DNA from: CAVYTF01 sp963771435
Lineage (GTDB): Bacteria > Bacteroidota > Bacteroidia > Chitinophagales > Chitinophagaceae
Direction of reading: 5' to 3'
Assembly: GCA_963771435.1 (NCBI GenBank)
Contig: CAVYTF010000026.1
Span: 22,926-86,925 of the forward strand
Length of the DNA stretch: 64,000 nucleotides
Each line of letters opens with the position of its first letter. Position 1 is the stretch's first letter. The notes under the pieces are model-generated. The model was not told the origin of the DNA. It saw only the letters and a list, made by a program, of their open reading frames with translations, and made no database searches. Shown here piece after piece: positions 52,644 through 61,176 of the stretch. The position numbers and the translations under genes are program-made.

Positions 52644-53678
52644 TTACACGATCTCCCAAACCTCGTTTCCCCTCAGTAATTTATCTAAATTCCCCTTACC
52701 CTTTCTTGCGATGGTGTCTGCAATTTGCAGGCCCATACCATCTTCATAGCAGGCCCGTTCGCTTTCGTAAAATACGCCAAACGGCCGGGGAAAATGCCCT
52801 TCTATTCTCGCATCGTCAAACATACGTATCAGGATCTGCGCTTTATAAAAATCTTTTTCATCATGCACCCACAGGTCATCTTTGGTGGTCGTTTCGTTCA
52901 ATTCAGCAATAACAGGTTTCAGGCCGTCAAACTTTATCCCCTTATTGCCGCCTGCTCCAAACACAAGTGGTTTGCCATGTTCAAGAAATAATACCTCTTC
53001 AGGCTTTGAGGTTTTTTCTGTATAAACTTCAAAAGCGCCATCGTTAAAAATATTGCAGTTCTGATAGATCTCTAAAAAAGAAGCGCCCTTGTGCTGGTGG
53101 CTGCGCATTAGCATTGCCTGCAAATGTTTAGGGTCACGGTCCATGCTCCGCGCAATAAATGTAGCATCCGCACCCATCGCCAACGCCAGCGGGTTGAATG
53201 GATGGTCAATACTGCCATACGGTGTGGACTTGGTTACTTTATTTTCTTCCGAAGTAGGCGAATATTGCCCCTTAGTTAACCCATAGATCTGGTTATTGAA
53301 CAATAAAATATTTACATCAAAGTTCCTGCGTAATAAATGGATAGTATGATTCCCGCCAATGCTCAATCCATCGCCGTCACCGGTAACGATCCAAACGCTA
53401 AGCTCAGGTCGTGAAGCTTTCAGCCCGCTGGCAATAGCAGTAGCCCGCCCGTGGATAGAGTGCATTCCATAAGTGTTCATATAGTACGGAAACCTGCTGC
53501 TGCAGCCGATCCCGCTTATGATAACAATATTCTCGCGGGGTATGCCAATGGTCGGCATCACTTTCTGAACCTGCGCCAAAATAGAATAATCGCCGCAACC
53601 GGGGCACCAGCGAACTTCCTGGTCTGTTGCAAAATCTTTTGCCGTCAATACTCGCGGCGGGGTCATCACTTCACTCAT
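52644..53678 (-). CDS. korB: 2-oxoacid:ferredoxin oxidoreductase beta subunit (KorB-like)
   Basis: 344 residues. TPP-binding subunit: WCPGCGDYSILAQVQ, GIGCSSRFPYYMNTYGMHS, then VTGDGDGLSIGGNHTIHL and FNNQIYGLTKGQYSPTSEENK (Mg-TPP motif GDG...N). LALAMGADATFIARSMD continues the domain. It oxidises 2-oxoglutarate or a related oxoacid to acyl-CoA with ferredoxin as electron acceptor. The alpha subunit usually lies directly upstream, but here an AhpD-like gene is upstream and no alpha gene is in the window. Confidence 0.92.
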   Translation of the reverse strand: MSEVMTPPRVLTAKDFATDQEVRWCPGCGDYSILAQVQKVMPTIGIPRENIVIISGIGCSSRFPYYMNTYGMHSIHGRATAIASGLKASRPELSVWIVTGDGDGLSIGGNHTIHLLRRNFDVNILLFNNQIYGLTKGQYSPTSEENKVTKSTPYGSIDHPFNPLALAMGADATFIARSMDRDPKHLQAMLMRSHQHKGASFLEIYQNCNIFNDGAFEVYTEKTSKPEEVLFLEHGKPLVFGAGGNKGIKFDGLKPVIAELNETTTKDDLWVHDEKDFYKAQILIRMFDDARIEGHFPRPFGVFYESERACYEDGMGLQIADTIARKGKGNLDKLLRGNEVWEIV

Positions 53679-53734
53679 AAGATCAAAAATTTTTCAACTA
53701 TTAATTTCTTTTCAAAAACAAATTTCAGTTATTA

Positions 53735-53825
53735 TTCTCAATTCTCCATCAAAAATTCCTCAACCAGTTAAGTTCTCCACTCTCCATTCTCCATTTTCAA
53801 TTCTCCATTCTCCATTCTCAATTCC
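53735..53825. repeat. Short pyrimidine-rich TCTCCATTCTC repeat
   Basis: Repeated TCTCCATTCTC, TTCTCAATTC and TCTCCATC words in an irregular order between the korB start and the end of the AhpD-like gene. Unlike the six exact arrays, the spacing is not constant (about 10-20 bases). It overlaps the stop of the gene at 53818 slightly. Simple slippage-type repeat. Confidence 0.7.
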
Positions 53826-54162
53826 CCATCAACGCCTCCCAATATTCCGCCGCCCTTCTCGTATGTGGAATAACGATAGTGCCACCCACAATATTAGCCA
53901 CTGCAAATATTTCATACAGTTCCTCAGTACTCACTTTCAGTTCATGGCATTTCCCCAGGTGATATTTAATACAGTCGTCGCAGCGCAGCACCATACTTGC
54001 CACAAGGCCAAGCATTTCTTTTGTTTTTTTATCAACCGCACCATCCTCATAAGTATTGGTGTCCAGGTTCCATAGCCGTTTCATCACCAGGTTATTTTTA
54101 CTGAGTATCACCTCATTCATCCTTTCGCGGTAGCCGTTAAAATCGCTTACTAGATCTGCCAT
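53818..54162 (-). CDS. Carboxymuconolactone decarboxylase/AhpD-like protein
   Basis: 114 residues from the ATG at 54162 (ADLVSDFNGYRERMN); an upstream in-frame start would add nine unlikely residues. MLGLVASMVLRCDDCIKYHLGKCHELKVSTEEL carries the CxxC pair and the following His of AhpD-like peroxidase partners. Such proteins help peroxide reduction or act on acyl rings. It precedes korB on the same strand and may form an operon, although 139 bases separate them. Confidence 0.85.
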   Translation of the reverse strand: MADLVSDFNGYRERMNEVILSKNNLVMKRLWNLDTNTYEDGAVDKKTKEMLGLVASMVLRCDDCIKYHLGKCHELKVSTEELYEIFAVANIVGGTIVIPHTRRAAEYWEALMGN

Positions 54163-54606
54163 AAAATTTTTGTACAAAAATACCTGCAAAAAACTAACTA
54201 TACGCTAAGTAATAAGATGAGATGTGTAAGAATTAAACTGAGATCATTTCATAATTTTTTTTAAATATCTTCAGTATAAATTTATCCACTTCCTGCTGCC
54301 CCACCTAATTCGAACGCAAAAATGGAAAATCTTATATACCTGGCTTTTTATACCCCGACAATAAGTCTGAAACTCTCTATCCAAAATAATTATTTTCAGG
54401 CATAGATCACGTTTTTATAGCTTTTTTACTCCGTGCCACCTCCCTGCGGCATCCGTGCGTCCTTCCTGCCACCTTCACTAAAAGCCTTCTCATCCGCCTC
54501 CCCATTTCTCTATTTATGCCCTTCTGCCATTATTTCATGTATCGCCTTTTTTCCAACCACCTCTGTAGCATAACAAAAAATTTATACTGTTTCTTCGCAG
54601 GAATTG
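54163..54606. other. Intergenic spacer between divergent AhpD-like and gap genes
   Basis: About 440 bases without a credible ORF. The left half is AT-rich; the middle (54421-54530) is C/T-rich on the plus strand with no repeat structure. I see no tRNA, riboswitch fold or IS signature. It must contain the promoters of both genes. Confidence 0.6.
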
Positions 54607-54614
54607 TAATTTTG
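54607..54614 (+). promoter_or_regulatory. Candidate -7 element (TAATTTTG) of gap
   Basis: TAATTTTG matches TAnnTTTG and lies 33 bases before the ATG of gap. Upstream, TTTATACTG at 54581-54589 is at the right distance but a weak -33 match. Function inferred from position. Confidence 0.5.
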
Positions 54615-54646
54615 CAACTCCTTTTAAAACAGTAAAAGTATTTATT

Positions 54647-55660
54647 ATGAGTAATGTAAAAGTGGCGATCAATGGTTTTGGCCGCATTGGAAGATTGGTT
54701 TACCGCCAGATCTTTAACATGGAAGGTATTGACGTAGTGGCAATTAATGATCTTACAAGCCCTAAAGTGCTGGCTCACCTGCTTAAATATGACAGCGCAC
54801 AGGGGCGTTTTGAAAATGAAGTGACATCAACTGAAAATTCAATTGTTGTGAACGGACATGAGGTGAAGATATATGCTCAAAAAGACCCTGCACAAATTCC
54901 ATGGGGAGACCATGGGGTTGACGTGGTGATAGAAAGTACGGGCTTTTTTACTGATAAAGCAAAAGCAGAAGCGCATTTAAAGGCTGGAGCAAAGAGAGTA
55001 GTTATTTCTGCACCTGCAACAGGTGACCTTAAAACAGTTGTATATAATGTGAACCATAATATCCTTGACGGCAGCGAAACGATCATCAGTTGCGCATCCT
55101 GCACTACCAATTGCCTTGCGCCAATGGCTAAAACATTGAATGATGAGTATGGCATTGTTACTGGTATTATGACCACTATCCATGCTTATACGAATGACCA
55201 AAATACGCTGGATGCCCCTCACCCGAAAGGCGACCTTCGCCGTGCGAGGGCTGCGGCTGCGAATATTGTTCCTAATTCAACAGGAGCGGCAAAGGCTATC
55301 GGCCTTGTGTTGCCTGAACTGAAAGGGAAACTGGATGGCAGCGCACAGCGTGTGCCTGTAATAACAGGGTCGTTAACTGAGTTGGTTTCTACCTTGTCTA
55401 AGAAAGTGACCATTGAAGAAATAAATGCTGCTATGAAGGCGGCAAGCAACGAAAGCTTTGGTTACACTGAAGATGAGATCGTAAGCACGGACGTGATAGG
55501 CACGCATTTTGGCTCTATATTCGATGCTACGCAAACAAAAGTATTGACCGTTGGCGAGAGCCAGCTAGTGAAAACGGTGAGCTGGTATGACAATGAAATG
55601 AGTTATGTGAGCCAGTTGGTTCGTACGGTGAATTACTTTGCGGGGTTGATAAACAAGTAG
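54647..55660 (+). CDS. gap: Glyceraldehyde-3-phosphate dehydrogenase, type I
   Basis: 337 residues, normal length. NAD-binding INGFGRIGRLVYRQ at the N-terminus, active-site SCASCTTNCLAP (Cys152), TIHAYTNDQNTLDAPHPKGDLRRARAAAAN and SWYDNEMSYVSQLVRTV. Glycolytic/gluconeogenic step linked to the phosphoglycerate kinase at 56339; the two are separated only by the DUF433/DUF5615 pair. Followed by a clear intrinsic terminator. Confidence 0.98.
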   Translation: MSNVKVAINGFGRIGRLVYRQIFNMEGIDVVAINDLTSPKVLAHLLKYDSAQGRFENEVTSTENSIVVNGHEVKIYAQKDPAQIPWGDHGVDVVIESTGFFTDKAKAEAHLKAGAKRVVISAPATGDLKTVVYNVNHNILDGSETIISCASCTTNCLAPMAKTLNDEYGIVTGIMTTIHAYTNDQNTLDAPHPKGDLRRARAAAANIVPNSTGAAKAIGLVLPELKGKLDGSAQRVPVITGSLTELVSTLSKKVTIEEINAAMKAASNESFGYTEDEIVSTDVIGTHFGSIFDATQTKVLTVGESQLVKTVSWYDNEMSYVSQLVRTVNYFAGLINK

Positions 55661-55685
55661 GAGAGAATTTATAATAAGTTTTCAG

Positions 55686-55712
55686 ACCGCAGTTTACCGC
55701 TGCGGTTTTTTT
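55686..55712 (+). terminator. Intrinsic terminator of gap
   Basis: ACCGCAG (55686-55692) pairs with CTGCGGT (55700-55706) around TTTACCG and is followed by seven T. It lies 25 bases past the gap stop. It separates gap from the DUF433 gene. Confidence 0.85.
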
Positions 55713-55728
55713 GTTTTATATTTGGTGT

Positions 55729-55983
55729 ATGAATGAGAAGGATATAAATATTTTATTATCGCGGATAACAACAAATCCGGAGATCTTTGGAGGCAAACCA
55801 ATTATCAGAGGGATGCGGTTTGGCGTTGCCGATGTGTTGGGATATTTAGCCAGCGGTATGACAATGCAGGAATTATTAGTTGATTTTCCTTATTTAGAAA
55901 AAGAAGACATTGAGGCAAGCCTGCTCTATGCTTCAAAAAAAATTGACCATCCTGTTTTATCCGTAAGCCTCTTTGAAGCCTGA
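55729..55983 (+). CDS. DUF433-family antitoxin-like protein
   Basis: 84 residues from ATG 55729. ITTNPEIFGGKPIIRGMRFGVADVL and FPYLEKEDIEASLLYASKK are the DUF433 (winged-helix) signature. In many genomes it precedes a DUF5615 PIN-like protein and is thought to be the antitoxin of that pair; the partner here (55988) starts four bases after the stop. TATATTTG at 55717-55724 could be its promoter and would give an almost leaderless mRNA. Confidence 0.88.
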   Translation: MNEKDINILLSRITTNPEIFGGKPIIRGMRFGVADVLGYLASGMTMQELLVDFPYLEKEDIEASLLYASKKIDHPVLSVSLFEA

Positions 55984-55987
55984 ACAT

Positions 55988-56330
55988 ATGGAGTTTTGGA
56001 TCGATCTTAATCTTCCACCTTCTCTTGCGCTATGGATAAAAAAGGAGTATGGATAGAGGCTAAATCCTTTTATGAACTGGGTTATGCCTTTAAAAGCGAT
56101 TTTGAAGTATTTAATTTGGCAAGAAAAAATAAAACATCATTATAATTACTACTAAGGATATAGATTTTGTGCAATTTGCATCACAAATATTTTCACCTCC
56201 TAAGATCTTATACATAAATACAGGCAATATCTCAAATAAACAATTGAAAGAAATATTTTTAAAAAGCTTTAATGAGGTAATAAAAATATTTAAAAATACT
56301 GATCAAAATCTAATTGAATTAACTACATAA
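55988..56330 (+). pseudogene. DUF5615 PIN-like toxin, two frameshifts
   Basis: Three frames carry one protein in order: EFWIDLNLPPSLALWIKKEYG (55988-56053), EAKSFYELGYAFKSDFEVFNLARKNK (to about 56133) and IIIITTKDIDFVQFASQIFSPPK to the TAA at 56330. One added base near 56053 and one near 56134 (an A4 run) rebuild ~114 residues, the family's usual size. The N-terminal FWID and TTKDIDF acidic residues are PIN-like. Broken as written, leaving the DUF433 protein without its partner. Sequencing error is possible but two indels in 100 bases favour decay. Confidence 0.8.
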
Positions 56331-56338
56331 TCCCCTCT

Positions 56339-57535
56339 ATGAGCAAATTTTCCACCCACAGTTTTAAAGGCGAGAAGGCCCTGATACGTGTGGACTTTAA
56401 TGTTCCTTTAGACAAGAAAAGCTTTGCAGTTACTGACGATACAAGAATGCGGGGCGCAATACCAACTATAAAAAAGGTGTTGGATGATGGTGGGAGCGTT
56501 ATTTTAATGAGCCACCTAGGGAGGCCAAAAGGAGGCCCCGAAGACAAATATTCGCTGAAGCATATACTTGGCCATTTAAGCGGGTTGCTTGGCATGAATG
56601 TTCAATTTGCTAATGATTGCATCGGGGAGGAAGCTGTGCAAAAAGCTGCTGACTTGAAACCCGGTGAAGTGTTGCTGCTTGAAAACCTGCGCTTTTATCC
56701 CGAAGAGGAAAAAGGGGATGAGGCTTTTGCTGAAAAGCTATCTAAGCTTGGTGATGTATATGTTAATGATGCTTTCGGAACCGCCCACCGGGCACATGCA
56801 TCAACGGCAGTTATTGCAAAGTTCTTTCCTGGGGATAAAAAAATGTTCGGGCTGTTGATGGAAGCGGAAGTGGCGAGCGCTGAGAAAGTGTTGCATAAAG
56901 CAGAGAAGCCATTCCTTGCGATCATTGGAGGGGCGAAGGTTTCTGATAAAATACTTATCATAGAAAACCTACTGGAACGTGCGACTGATATTATTATTGG
57001 CGGGGGGATGGCGTACACTTTTTTTAAATCGCAGGGATGCAGTATCGGGAATTCTTTGTGTGAGGACGAACGGCTGGATATTGCTTCGGAGTTATTAAAA
57101 AAGGCAGAAGCGAAAGGCGTTTGTATCCACCTGCCTTTTGATTCTATCATTGCTGATAAATTTGCTGTAGATGCTGACGCTTCTATGGCGCCAAGCAATA
57201 ATATACCAAGCGGGTGGATGGGATTGGATATTGGCCCCGAGGCTGTGAGCCAGTTCACAAATGTGATACATAAGTCAAAAACCATTTTGTGGAACGGACC
57301 GATGGGCGTTTTTGAGATGGAAAAATTTCAGCATGGCACAAAGGCAGTTGCAAAAGCAGTTGCCGAAGCTACGGAAAAAGGAGCTTTTAGTTTGGTTGGC
57401 GGCGGAGACAGCGTTGCTGCTGTTAACCAGTTTGGCTTTGCCGATAAGGTTAGTTATGTGAGCACGGGGGGTGGCGCACTGCTTGAATATTTTGAAGGGA
57501 AGGTGTTGCCGGGAATCGCGGCGATGGGGGAATAG
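56339..57535 (+). CDS. pgk: Phosphoglycerate kinase
   Basis: 398 residues. RVDFNVPLDKK, SHLGRPKG, ENLRFYPEEEKGD, IGGAKVSDKI, NGPMGVFE and GGGDSVAAV cover both substrate-binding domains. Converts 1,3-bisphosphoglycerate and ADP to 3-phosphoglycerate and ATP, directly after the gap reaction. Normal length, intact. Begins eight bases after the broken toxin gene. Confidence 0.98.
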   Translation: MSKFSTHSFKGEKALIRVDFNVPLDKKSFAVTDDTRMRGAIPTIKKVLDDGGSVILMSHLGRPKGGPEDKYSLKHILGHLSGLLGMNVQFANDCIGEEAVQKAADLKPGEVLLLENLRFYPEEEKGDEAFAEKLSKLGDVYVNDAFGTAHRAHASTAVIAKFFPGDKKMFGLLMEAEVASAEKVLHKAEKPFLAIIGGAKVSDKILIIENLLERATDIIIGGGMAYTFFKSQGCSIGNSLCEDERLDIASELLKKAEAKGVCIHLPFDSIIADKFAVDADASMAPSNNIPSGWMGLDIGPEAVSQFTNVIHKSKTILWNGPMGVFEMEKFQHGTKAVAKAVAEATEKGAFSLVGGGDSVAAVNQFGFADKVSYVSTGGGALLEYFEGKVLPGIAAMGE

Positions 57536-57614
57536 ACCCTTTCCTGCCTTCTTGTCATTATTTCATATCGGGTATCCCATTTGCTCCTACCTTTAAACTT
57601 TTAAAATAGAAAAC

Positions 57615-58232
57615 ATGAAAACAACAACCATAGTTTTATTAGCAATTTTGGGTTTTATAATCTTGATGGGCGGCTGTGTAGGCTGCGGCGCGGTTAGCTT
57701 TCAGCGCACTACCGTGCAGTTGGATGAGGGAGTAAAGAGCCAATGGGGCAAGGTGCAGAGCGCTTATCAACGACGTGCTGACCTTATTCCGAATTTGGTG
57801 AACACTGTAAAAGGAGAAGCCAATTTTGAAAAGTCAACATTGGAAGGTGTAATACAGGCCCGTGCCAGTGCCACCCAAATAAAAGTTGATGTAAATGATT
57901 TGTCTCCTGAGAAATTACAGCAATACCAAGCAGCGCAGGGCCAGTTATCACAAGCGTTGGGAAGATTGCTTGTTGTATCTGAAAACTATCCGAATCTTCG
58001 CGCAAATGATGCCTTTCGGGGATTGCAGACGCAGCTTGAAGGCACGGAAAACCGCATAAACGTAGAGCGCAATAATTTTAATGATGTTGTTCAGCAGTAC
58101 AATTCCAGCATCCGTACTTTCCCACAGAATATTTATGCGGGGTGGTTTGGATTTAAGGAAAAAGGATATTTCCAGGCAGATGAAGGCGCAGCACAAGCTC
58201 CTAAAGTTAACTTTTCAGACTCGGCAAAATAA
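57615..58232 (+). CDS. lemA: LemA-family membrane protein
   Basis: 205 residues. Short N-terminal hydrophobic anchor (TIVLLAILGFIILMGGCVGCG; the LMGGC part could be a lipobox) followed by the LemA domain: WGKVQSAYQRRADLIPNLVNTVKG, VIQARASATQ, LSQALGRLLVVSENYPNLRAN and ENRINVERNNFNDVVQQYN. Largely helical, facing the periplasm or cytoplasm depending on the anchor. It is coupled (TAATG) to a TPM-domain gene, a frequent LemA neighbour. Molecular function unknown. Confidence 0.92.
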   Translation: MKTTTIVLLAILGFIILMGGCVGCGAVSFQRTTVQLDEGVKSQWGKVQSAYQRRADLIPNLVNTVKGEANFEKSTLEGVIQARASATQIKVDVNDLSPEKLQQYQAAQGQLSQALGRLLVVSENYPNLRANDAFRGLQTQLEGTENRINVERNNFNDVVQQYNSSIRTFPQNIYAGWFGFKEKGYFQADEGAAQAPKVNFSDSAK

Positions 58233-58690
58233 TGTTCAACCTCTTCAAAAAACCAAAGCATTTCTTTTCTGCAGAGCAACAGCAGCAAATTGTTGATGCT
58301 ATCAAGGCTGCAGAGCACCACACCAGCGGCGAGGTGCGTGTTTTTATAGAAAGCCACTGCAGGTTCATGGATGCTGTTGACCGCGCAAAAGAAATATTCT
58401 ATTCCCTGAAAATGGAAGCTACTGAATATCACAATGCAGCTCTTGTTTATGTTGCAATGAAAGACCGGCAGCTTGCGGTTTATGGAGATGTAGGTGTATA
58501 TGAGAAGACAGGCAAAGAATTTTGGGATAATGCAGTGAAAACGATGCTTTCTCATTTCGACAAAGAAAATTATGCTCATGGCATCGCAGAAACTGTAAGA
58601 GAAATCGGCGATAGCCTTGCTGTCCATTTTCCTTATAATGCATCAATCAACAAAAATGAATTGCCCGACGAGATCGTTTTCGGCAAATAG
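58232..58690 (+). CDS. TPM-domain protein (short, cytoplasmic)
   Basis: 152 residues, no signal peptide. TPM domain of the TLP18.3 type: QIVDAIKAAEHHTSGEVRVFIE, AALVYVAMKDRQLAVYGDVG and a C-terminal helix region with AHGIAETVREIGDSLAVHFP. It shares the fold with the two secreted TPM proteins downstream but has no membrane anchor. Coupled to lemA by one-base overlap; role unknown. Confidence 0.85.
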   Translation: MFNLFKKPKHFFSAEQQQQIVDAIKAAEHHTSGEVRVFIESHCRFMDAVDRAKEIFYSLKMEATEYHNAALVYVAMKDRQLAVYGDVGVYEKTGKEFWDNAVKTMLSHFDKENYAHGIAETVREIGDSLAVHFPYNASINKNELPDEIVFGK

Positions 58691-58696
58691 TTCAAT

Positions 58697-59473
58697 ATGA
58701 AAAAAAACTTCCTGCTCATTTGCGCTCTGTTTTGTTGCAATTTCCTGTTTGCGCAAGACTTGTTGCCCCGCCCCAATCCACCCCGACTTGTGAACGATGA
58801 AGCGCATGTTTTGTCAGCAAGCGAGGCTCAGCAGCTCGAGCAGAAATTAGATGCCCTGGATGACAGTACTTCTAATCAAATAGCAATCGTCACCATTCCT
58901 ACCCTCAACGATCATCCTATTGAAGACTACGCCAATAAACTCTTCCGCAGTTGGGGCATTGGCAATAAAAAAACAAACAACGGCGTCCTCATTCTTGTGG
59001 CCGTTAATGACCACCTTGCCCGCATTGAAGTAGGTTACGGACTCGAAGGTGCTATTCCGGACATTACTGCCGGCGACATTATAGAATACGATCTGAAACC
59101 TAATTTTAAAAGCGGCAATTATTACGCAGGCCTAGACGCTGCAGTAAATTCACTCACAAAAGCAGCCGTTGGCGAATACAAAATACGCCGGGAACAAAAC
59201 TCAAGCAGCGACGATGACGGCAGCCCGGTTGGTTTCATTGTTATTATCATAATCATTGTAGTTATCATCCTTTCCAGAATTGGCCGCGGCGGCGGTGGCA
59301 TGATGAGCCGCGGCGGTTCAGGCTGGCTTTTCTGGCCACTCCTCTTCGGCAGTTTTGGTGGAAGTGGCGGTGGGGGTAGCTTTGGCGGTGGAAGTTTTGG
59401 AGGAGGAGGTGGTGGCTTCGGCGGTTTCGGCGGCGGAAGTAGTGGTGGTGGTGGCGCAAGTGGAAGCTGGTAA
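58697..59473 (+). CDS. TPM-domain protein with membrane helix and Gly-rich tail
   Basis: 258 residues. Signal peptide (KKNFLLICALFCCNFLFAQ), TPM domain (LVNDEAHVLSASEAQQLEQ, then IAIVTIPTLNDHPIEDYANKLFRSWGIG, NNGVLILVAVND and VGYGLEGAIPD), one membrane helix (VGFIVIIIIIVVIIL) and a C-terminal Gly/Ser/Phe low-complexity region of ~60 residues. This is the standard YgcG-like layout. Anchored with the TPM domain outside. Six bases after the previous gene. Confidence 0.9.
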   Translation: MKKNFLLICALFCCNFLFAQDLLPRPNPPRLVNDEAHVLSASEAQQLEQKLDALDDSTSNQIAIVTIPTLNDHPIEDYANKLFRSWGIGNKKTNNGVLILVAVNDHLARIEVGYGLEGAIPDITAGDIIEYDLKPNFKSGNYYAGLDAAVNSLTKAAVGEYKIRREQNSSSDDDGSPVGFIVIIIIIVVIILSRIGRGGGGMMSRGGSGWLFWPLLFGSFGGSGGGGSFGGGSFGGGGGGFGGFGGGSSGGGGASGSW

Positions 59474-59494
59474 ATCCTATTCCATATATGATAA

Positions 59495-60121
59495 ATGAAG
59501 CTTTTTTTAATACTTTTTTCTTTACCCTTTTTTTCAGCAATTGCTCTTGCCCAGCAAAGACCCACGCCATTTAGGTATGTTAATGACGAAGCCCATCTTC
59601 TATCTTCGTCCGAGCTACTGCAGTTAGAAAAAAAATTAAATCATCTTGACCACGATTCTTCCAACCAAATCATTATTCTCACTCTTCCCCTCAACAATTA
59701 TTGCTATGCAGATTCTATTTTGCAAAATTGGAACATTGGCAACTCAACAACAGCAAACGGAGAAGTAATAGTAGTTTCCCCAACAGATCAATATATCGCA
59801 GCTAACATTGCAGTAACTATAGGTCTAGAAGGCATTTTGTCGCCTGGTTATAGAAACTTCATTATATTAAACGACATCAATCCCTATTTTTCTCAGAAAT
59901 TATACTTACATGGTCTCACAAAAGCCGTAGAAGCACTCAATAACCAGATCTCTGGTAAAGAGTACGCTGATGCACAAAAGCCTACCACAAGCGGGGTACT
60001 TTTTCAGCTCTTGATTTGTGTTGTTGTCGGGCTTATCTTCCTTGGCTCAAAGGTTTGGACAGGTAAGCGAATGCCAAACGGGGCAATAGATATCCACCAG
60101 GATTATGACAGCCCGGACTAA
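59495..60121 (+). CDS. Divergent TPM-domain protein
   Basis: 208 residues. Signal peptide (KLFLILFSLPFFSAIALAQ), TPM-like domain (RYVNDEAHLLSSSELLQLEKKL, then QIIILTLPLNNYCYADSIL and TTANGEVIVVSPTDQYIA, IGLEGILSP) and a membrane helix (FQLLICVVVGLIFLG). No Gly-rich tail. It is clearly a paralogue of the previous gene but has lost several of its conserved residues (LRSWGIG is LQNWNIG, VGYGLEG is VTIGLEG), so it may be specialised or decaying. Confidence 0.82.
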   Translation: MKLFLILFSLPFFSAIALAQQRPTPFRYVNDEAHLLSSSELLQLEKKLNHLDHDSSNQIIILTLPLNNYCYADSILQNWNIGNSTTANGEVIVVSPTDQYIAANIAVTIGLEGILSPGYRNFIILNDINPYFSQKLYLHGLTKAVEALNNQISGKEYADAQKPTTSGVLFQLLICVVVGLIFLGSKVWTGKRMPNGAIDIHQDYDSPD

Positions 60122-60227
60122 ACCTAAGCGAAGCCTTCTAAGCGTATAAAAATACAAACCAGTACTGCATGCGCAGCAAAACAACCTTATTCTTCCCAAT
60201 CCTACTACCTTTAACTAAAAAATCCAC

Positions 60228-61172
60228 ATGCCAACAGTACTTATAACCGGTGGAACAGGAATGATCGGCAAACGACTGACCCAACTCTTAGTCGAAAGAA
60301 ATTATCAAGTGATCATATTAAGCAGAAAGCAATCTGGCATCAGCCATCAGCCAACAGCTATTTCATATGCCAAATGGGATGTTGAAAGGGCAAATATTGA
60401 AAAAGAAGCTATCGCTAAAGCTGATCATATCATTCATCTTGCAGGAGCAAACGTTGCCGAAAAAAGATGGACAAAGGAGAGAAAGAAGGAAATAATAGAA
60501 AGCCGCACCAAAAGCAGCGCTCTTCTAGTGTCTGCTTTAAAAAATCATGAAAATAAAGTAAAGACCGTTGTCAGCGCTTCAGCCATTGGTTGGTATGGGG
60601 CTGATATTCCCGAGCTTGTTCCAAAAAGAGAAAACTTTGTAGAAACATATCCTCCCGCCCATGATTTCTTGGCTAAAACCTGCATTGCATGGGAAGAAAG
60701 CATTGAACCCATAACCGAGCTTGGCAAACGGCTTGTAAAACTGCGTACGGGCATTGTCCTCAGCAATGAAGGGGGAGCTTTGGCTGAATTTAGAAAGCCT
60801 TTAAAATATGGGATTGCCACCATCCTTGGCAGCGGCGAACAAATGATAAGCTGGATCCATGTAGATGATCTCTGCCGCATGTATATACATGCTCTGGAAA
60901 ACGAAAGCCTGAGCGGCGTTTACAATGCAGTAGCCCCCGAACCTGTTAGCAACAGAACGCTCATGTTGGCGCTTGCCAAAAAACTTCGGGACAGCAAGTT
61001 CAAAACCATTCGAGTACCCGCGATTCTTTTAAAAATGATTCTTGGTGAAATGAGTGTGGAAGTGCTCAAAGGAGCCACCGTGTATTGCCATAAAATAAAA
61101 AACGCAGGATTCACTTTCCTATACCCATCTTTAGAGGATGCTCTTAAGCAGTTGATATCACAGAAAAGTTGA
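60228..61172 (+). CDS. TIGR01777-family NAD-dependent epimerase/SDR (YfcH-like)
   Basis: 314 residues. PTVLITGGTGMIGKRLTQLL opens an extended SDR; HLAGANVAEKRWTKERKKEIIESRTKSS, GWYGAD, KLRTGIVLSNEGGALAE and SWIHVDDLCRMY are family-specific. A C-terminal DUF1731-like segment (VSNRTLMLALAKKL to ILKMILGEMSVEVLKGATV) completes it. Substrate unknown; related to SulA/YfcH, a possible cell-division modifier. The gap before it (60122-60227) holds nothing I recognise apart from a weak TACCTTTA. Confidence 0.9.
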   Translation: MPTVLITGGTGMIGKRLTQLLVERNYQVIILSRKQSGISHQPTAISYAKWDVERANIEKEAIAKADHIIHLAGANVAEKRWTKERKKEIIESRTKSSALLVSALKNHENKVKTVVSASAIGWYGADIPELVPKRENFVETYPPAHDFLAKTCIAWEESIEPITELGKRLVKLRTGIVLSNEGGALAEFRKPLKYGIATILGSGEQMISWIHVDDLCRMYIHALENESLSGVYNAVAPEPVSNRTLMLALAKKLRDSKFKTIRVPAILLKMILGEMSVEVLKGATVYCHKIKNAGFTFLYPSLEDALKQLISQKS

Positions 61173-61176
61173 GGTA

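Noticed and set aside
59122..59570. Pro-rich minus-strand frames opposite the Gly-rich TPM tail
   Set aside because: Mirror image of a Gly-rich coding repeat; the plus strand has a signal peptide and TPM domain.
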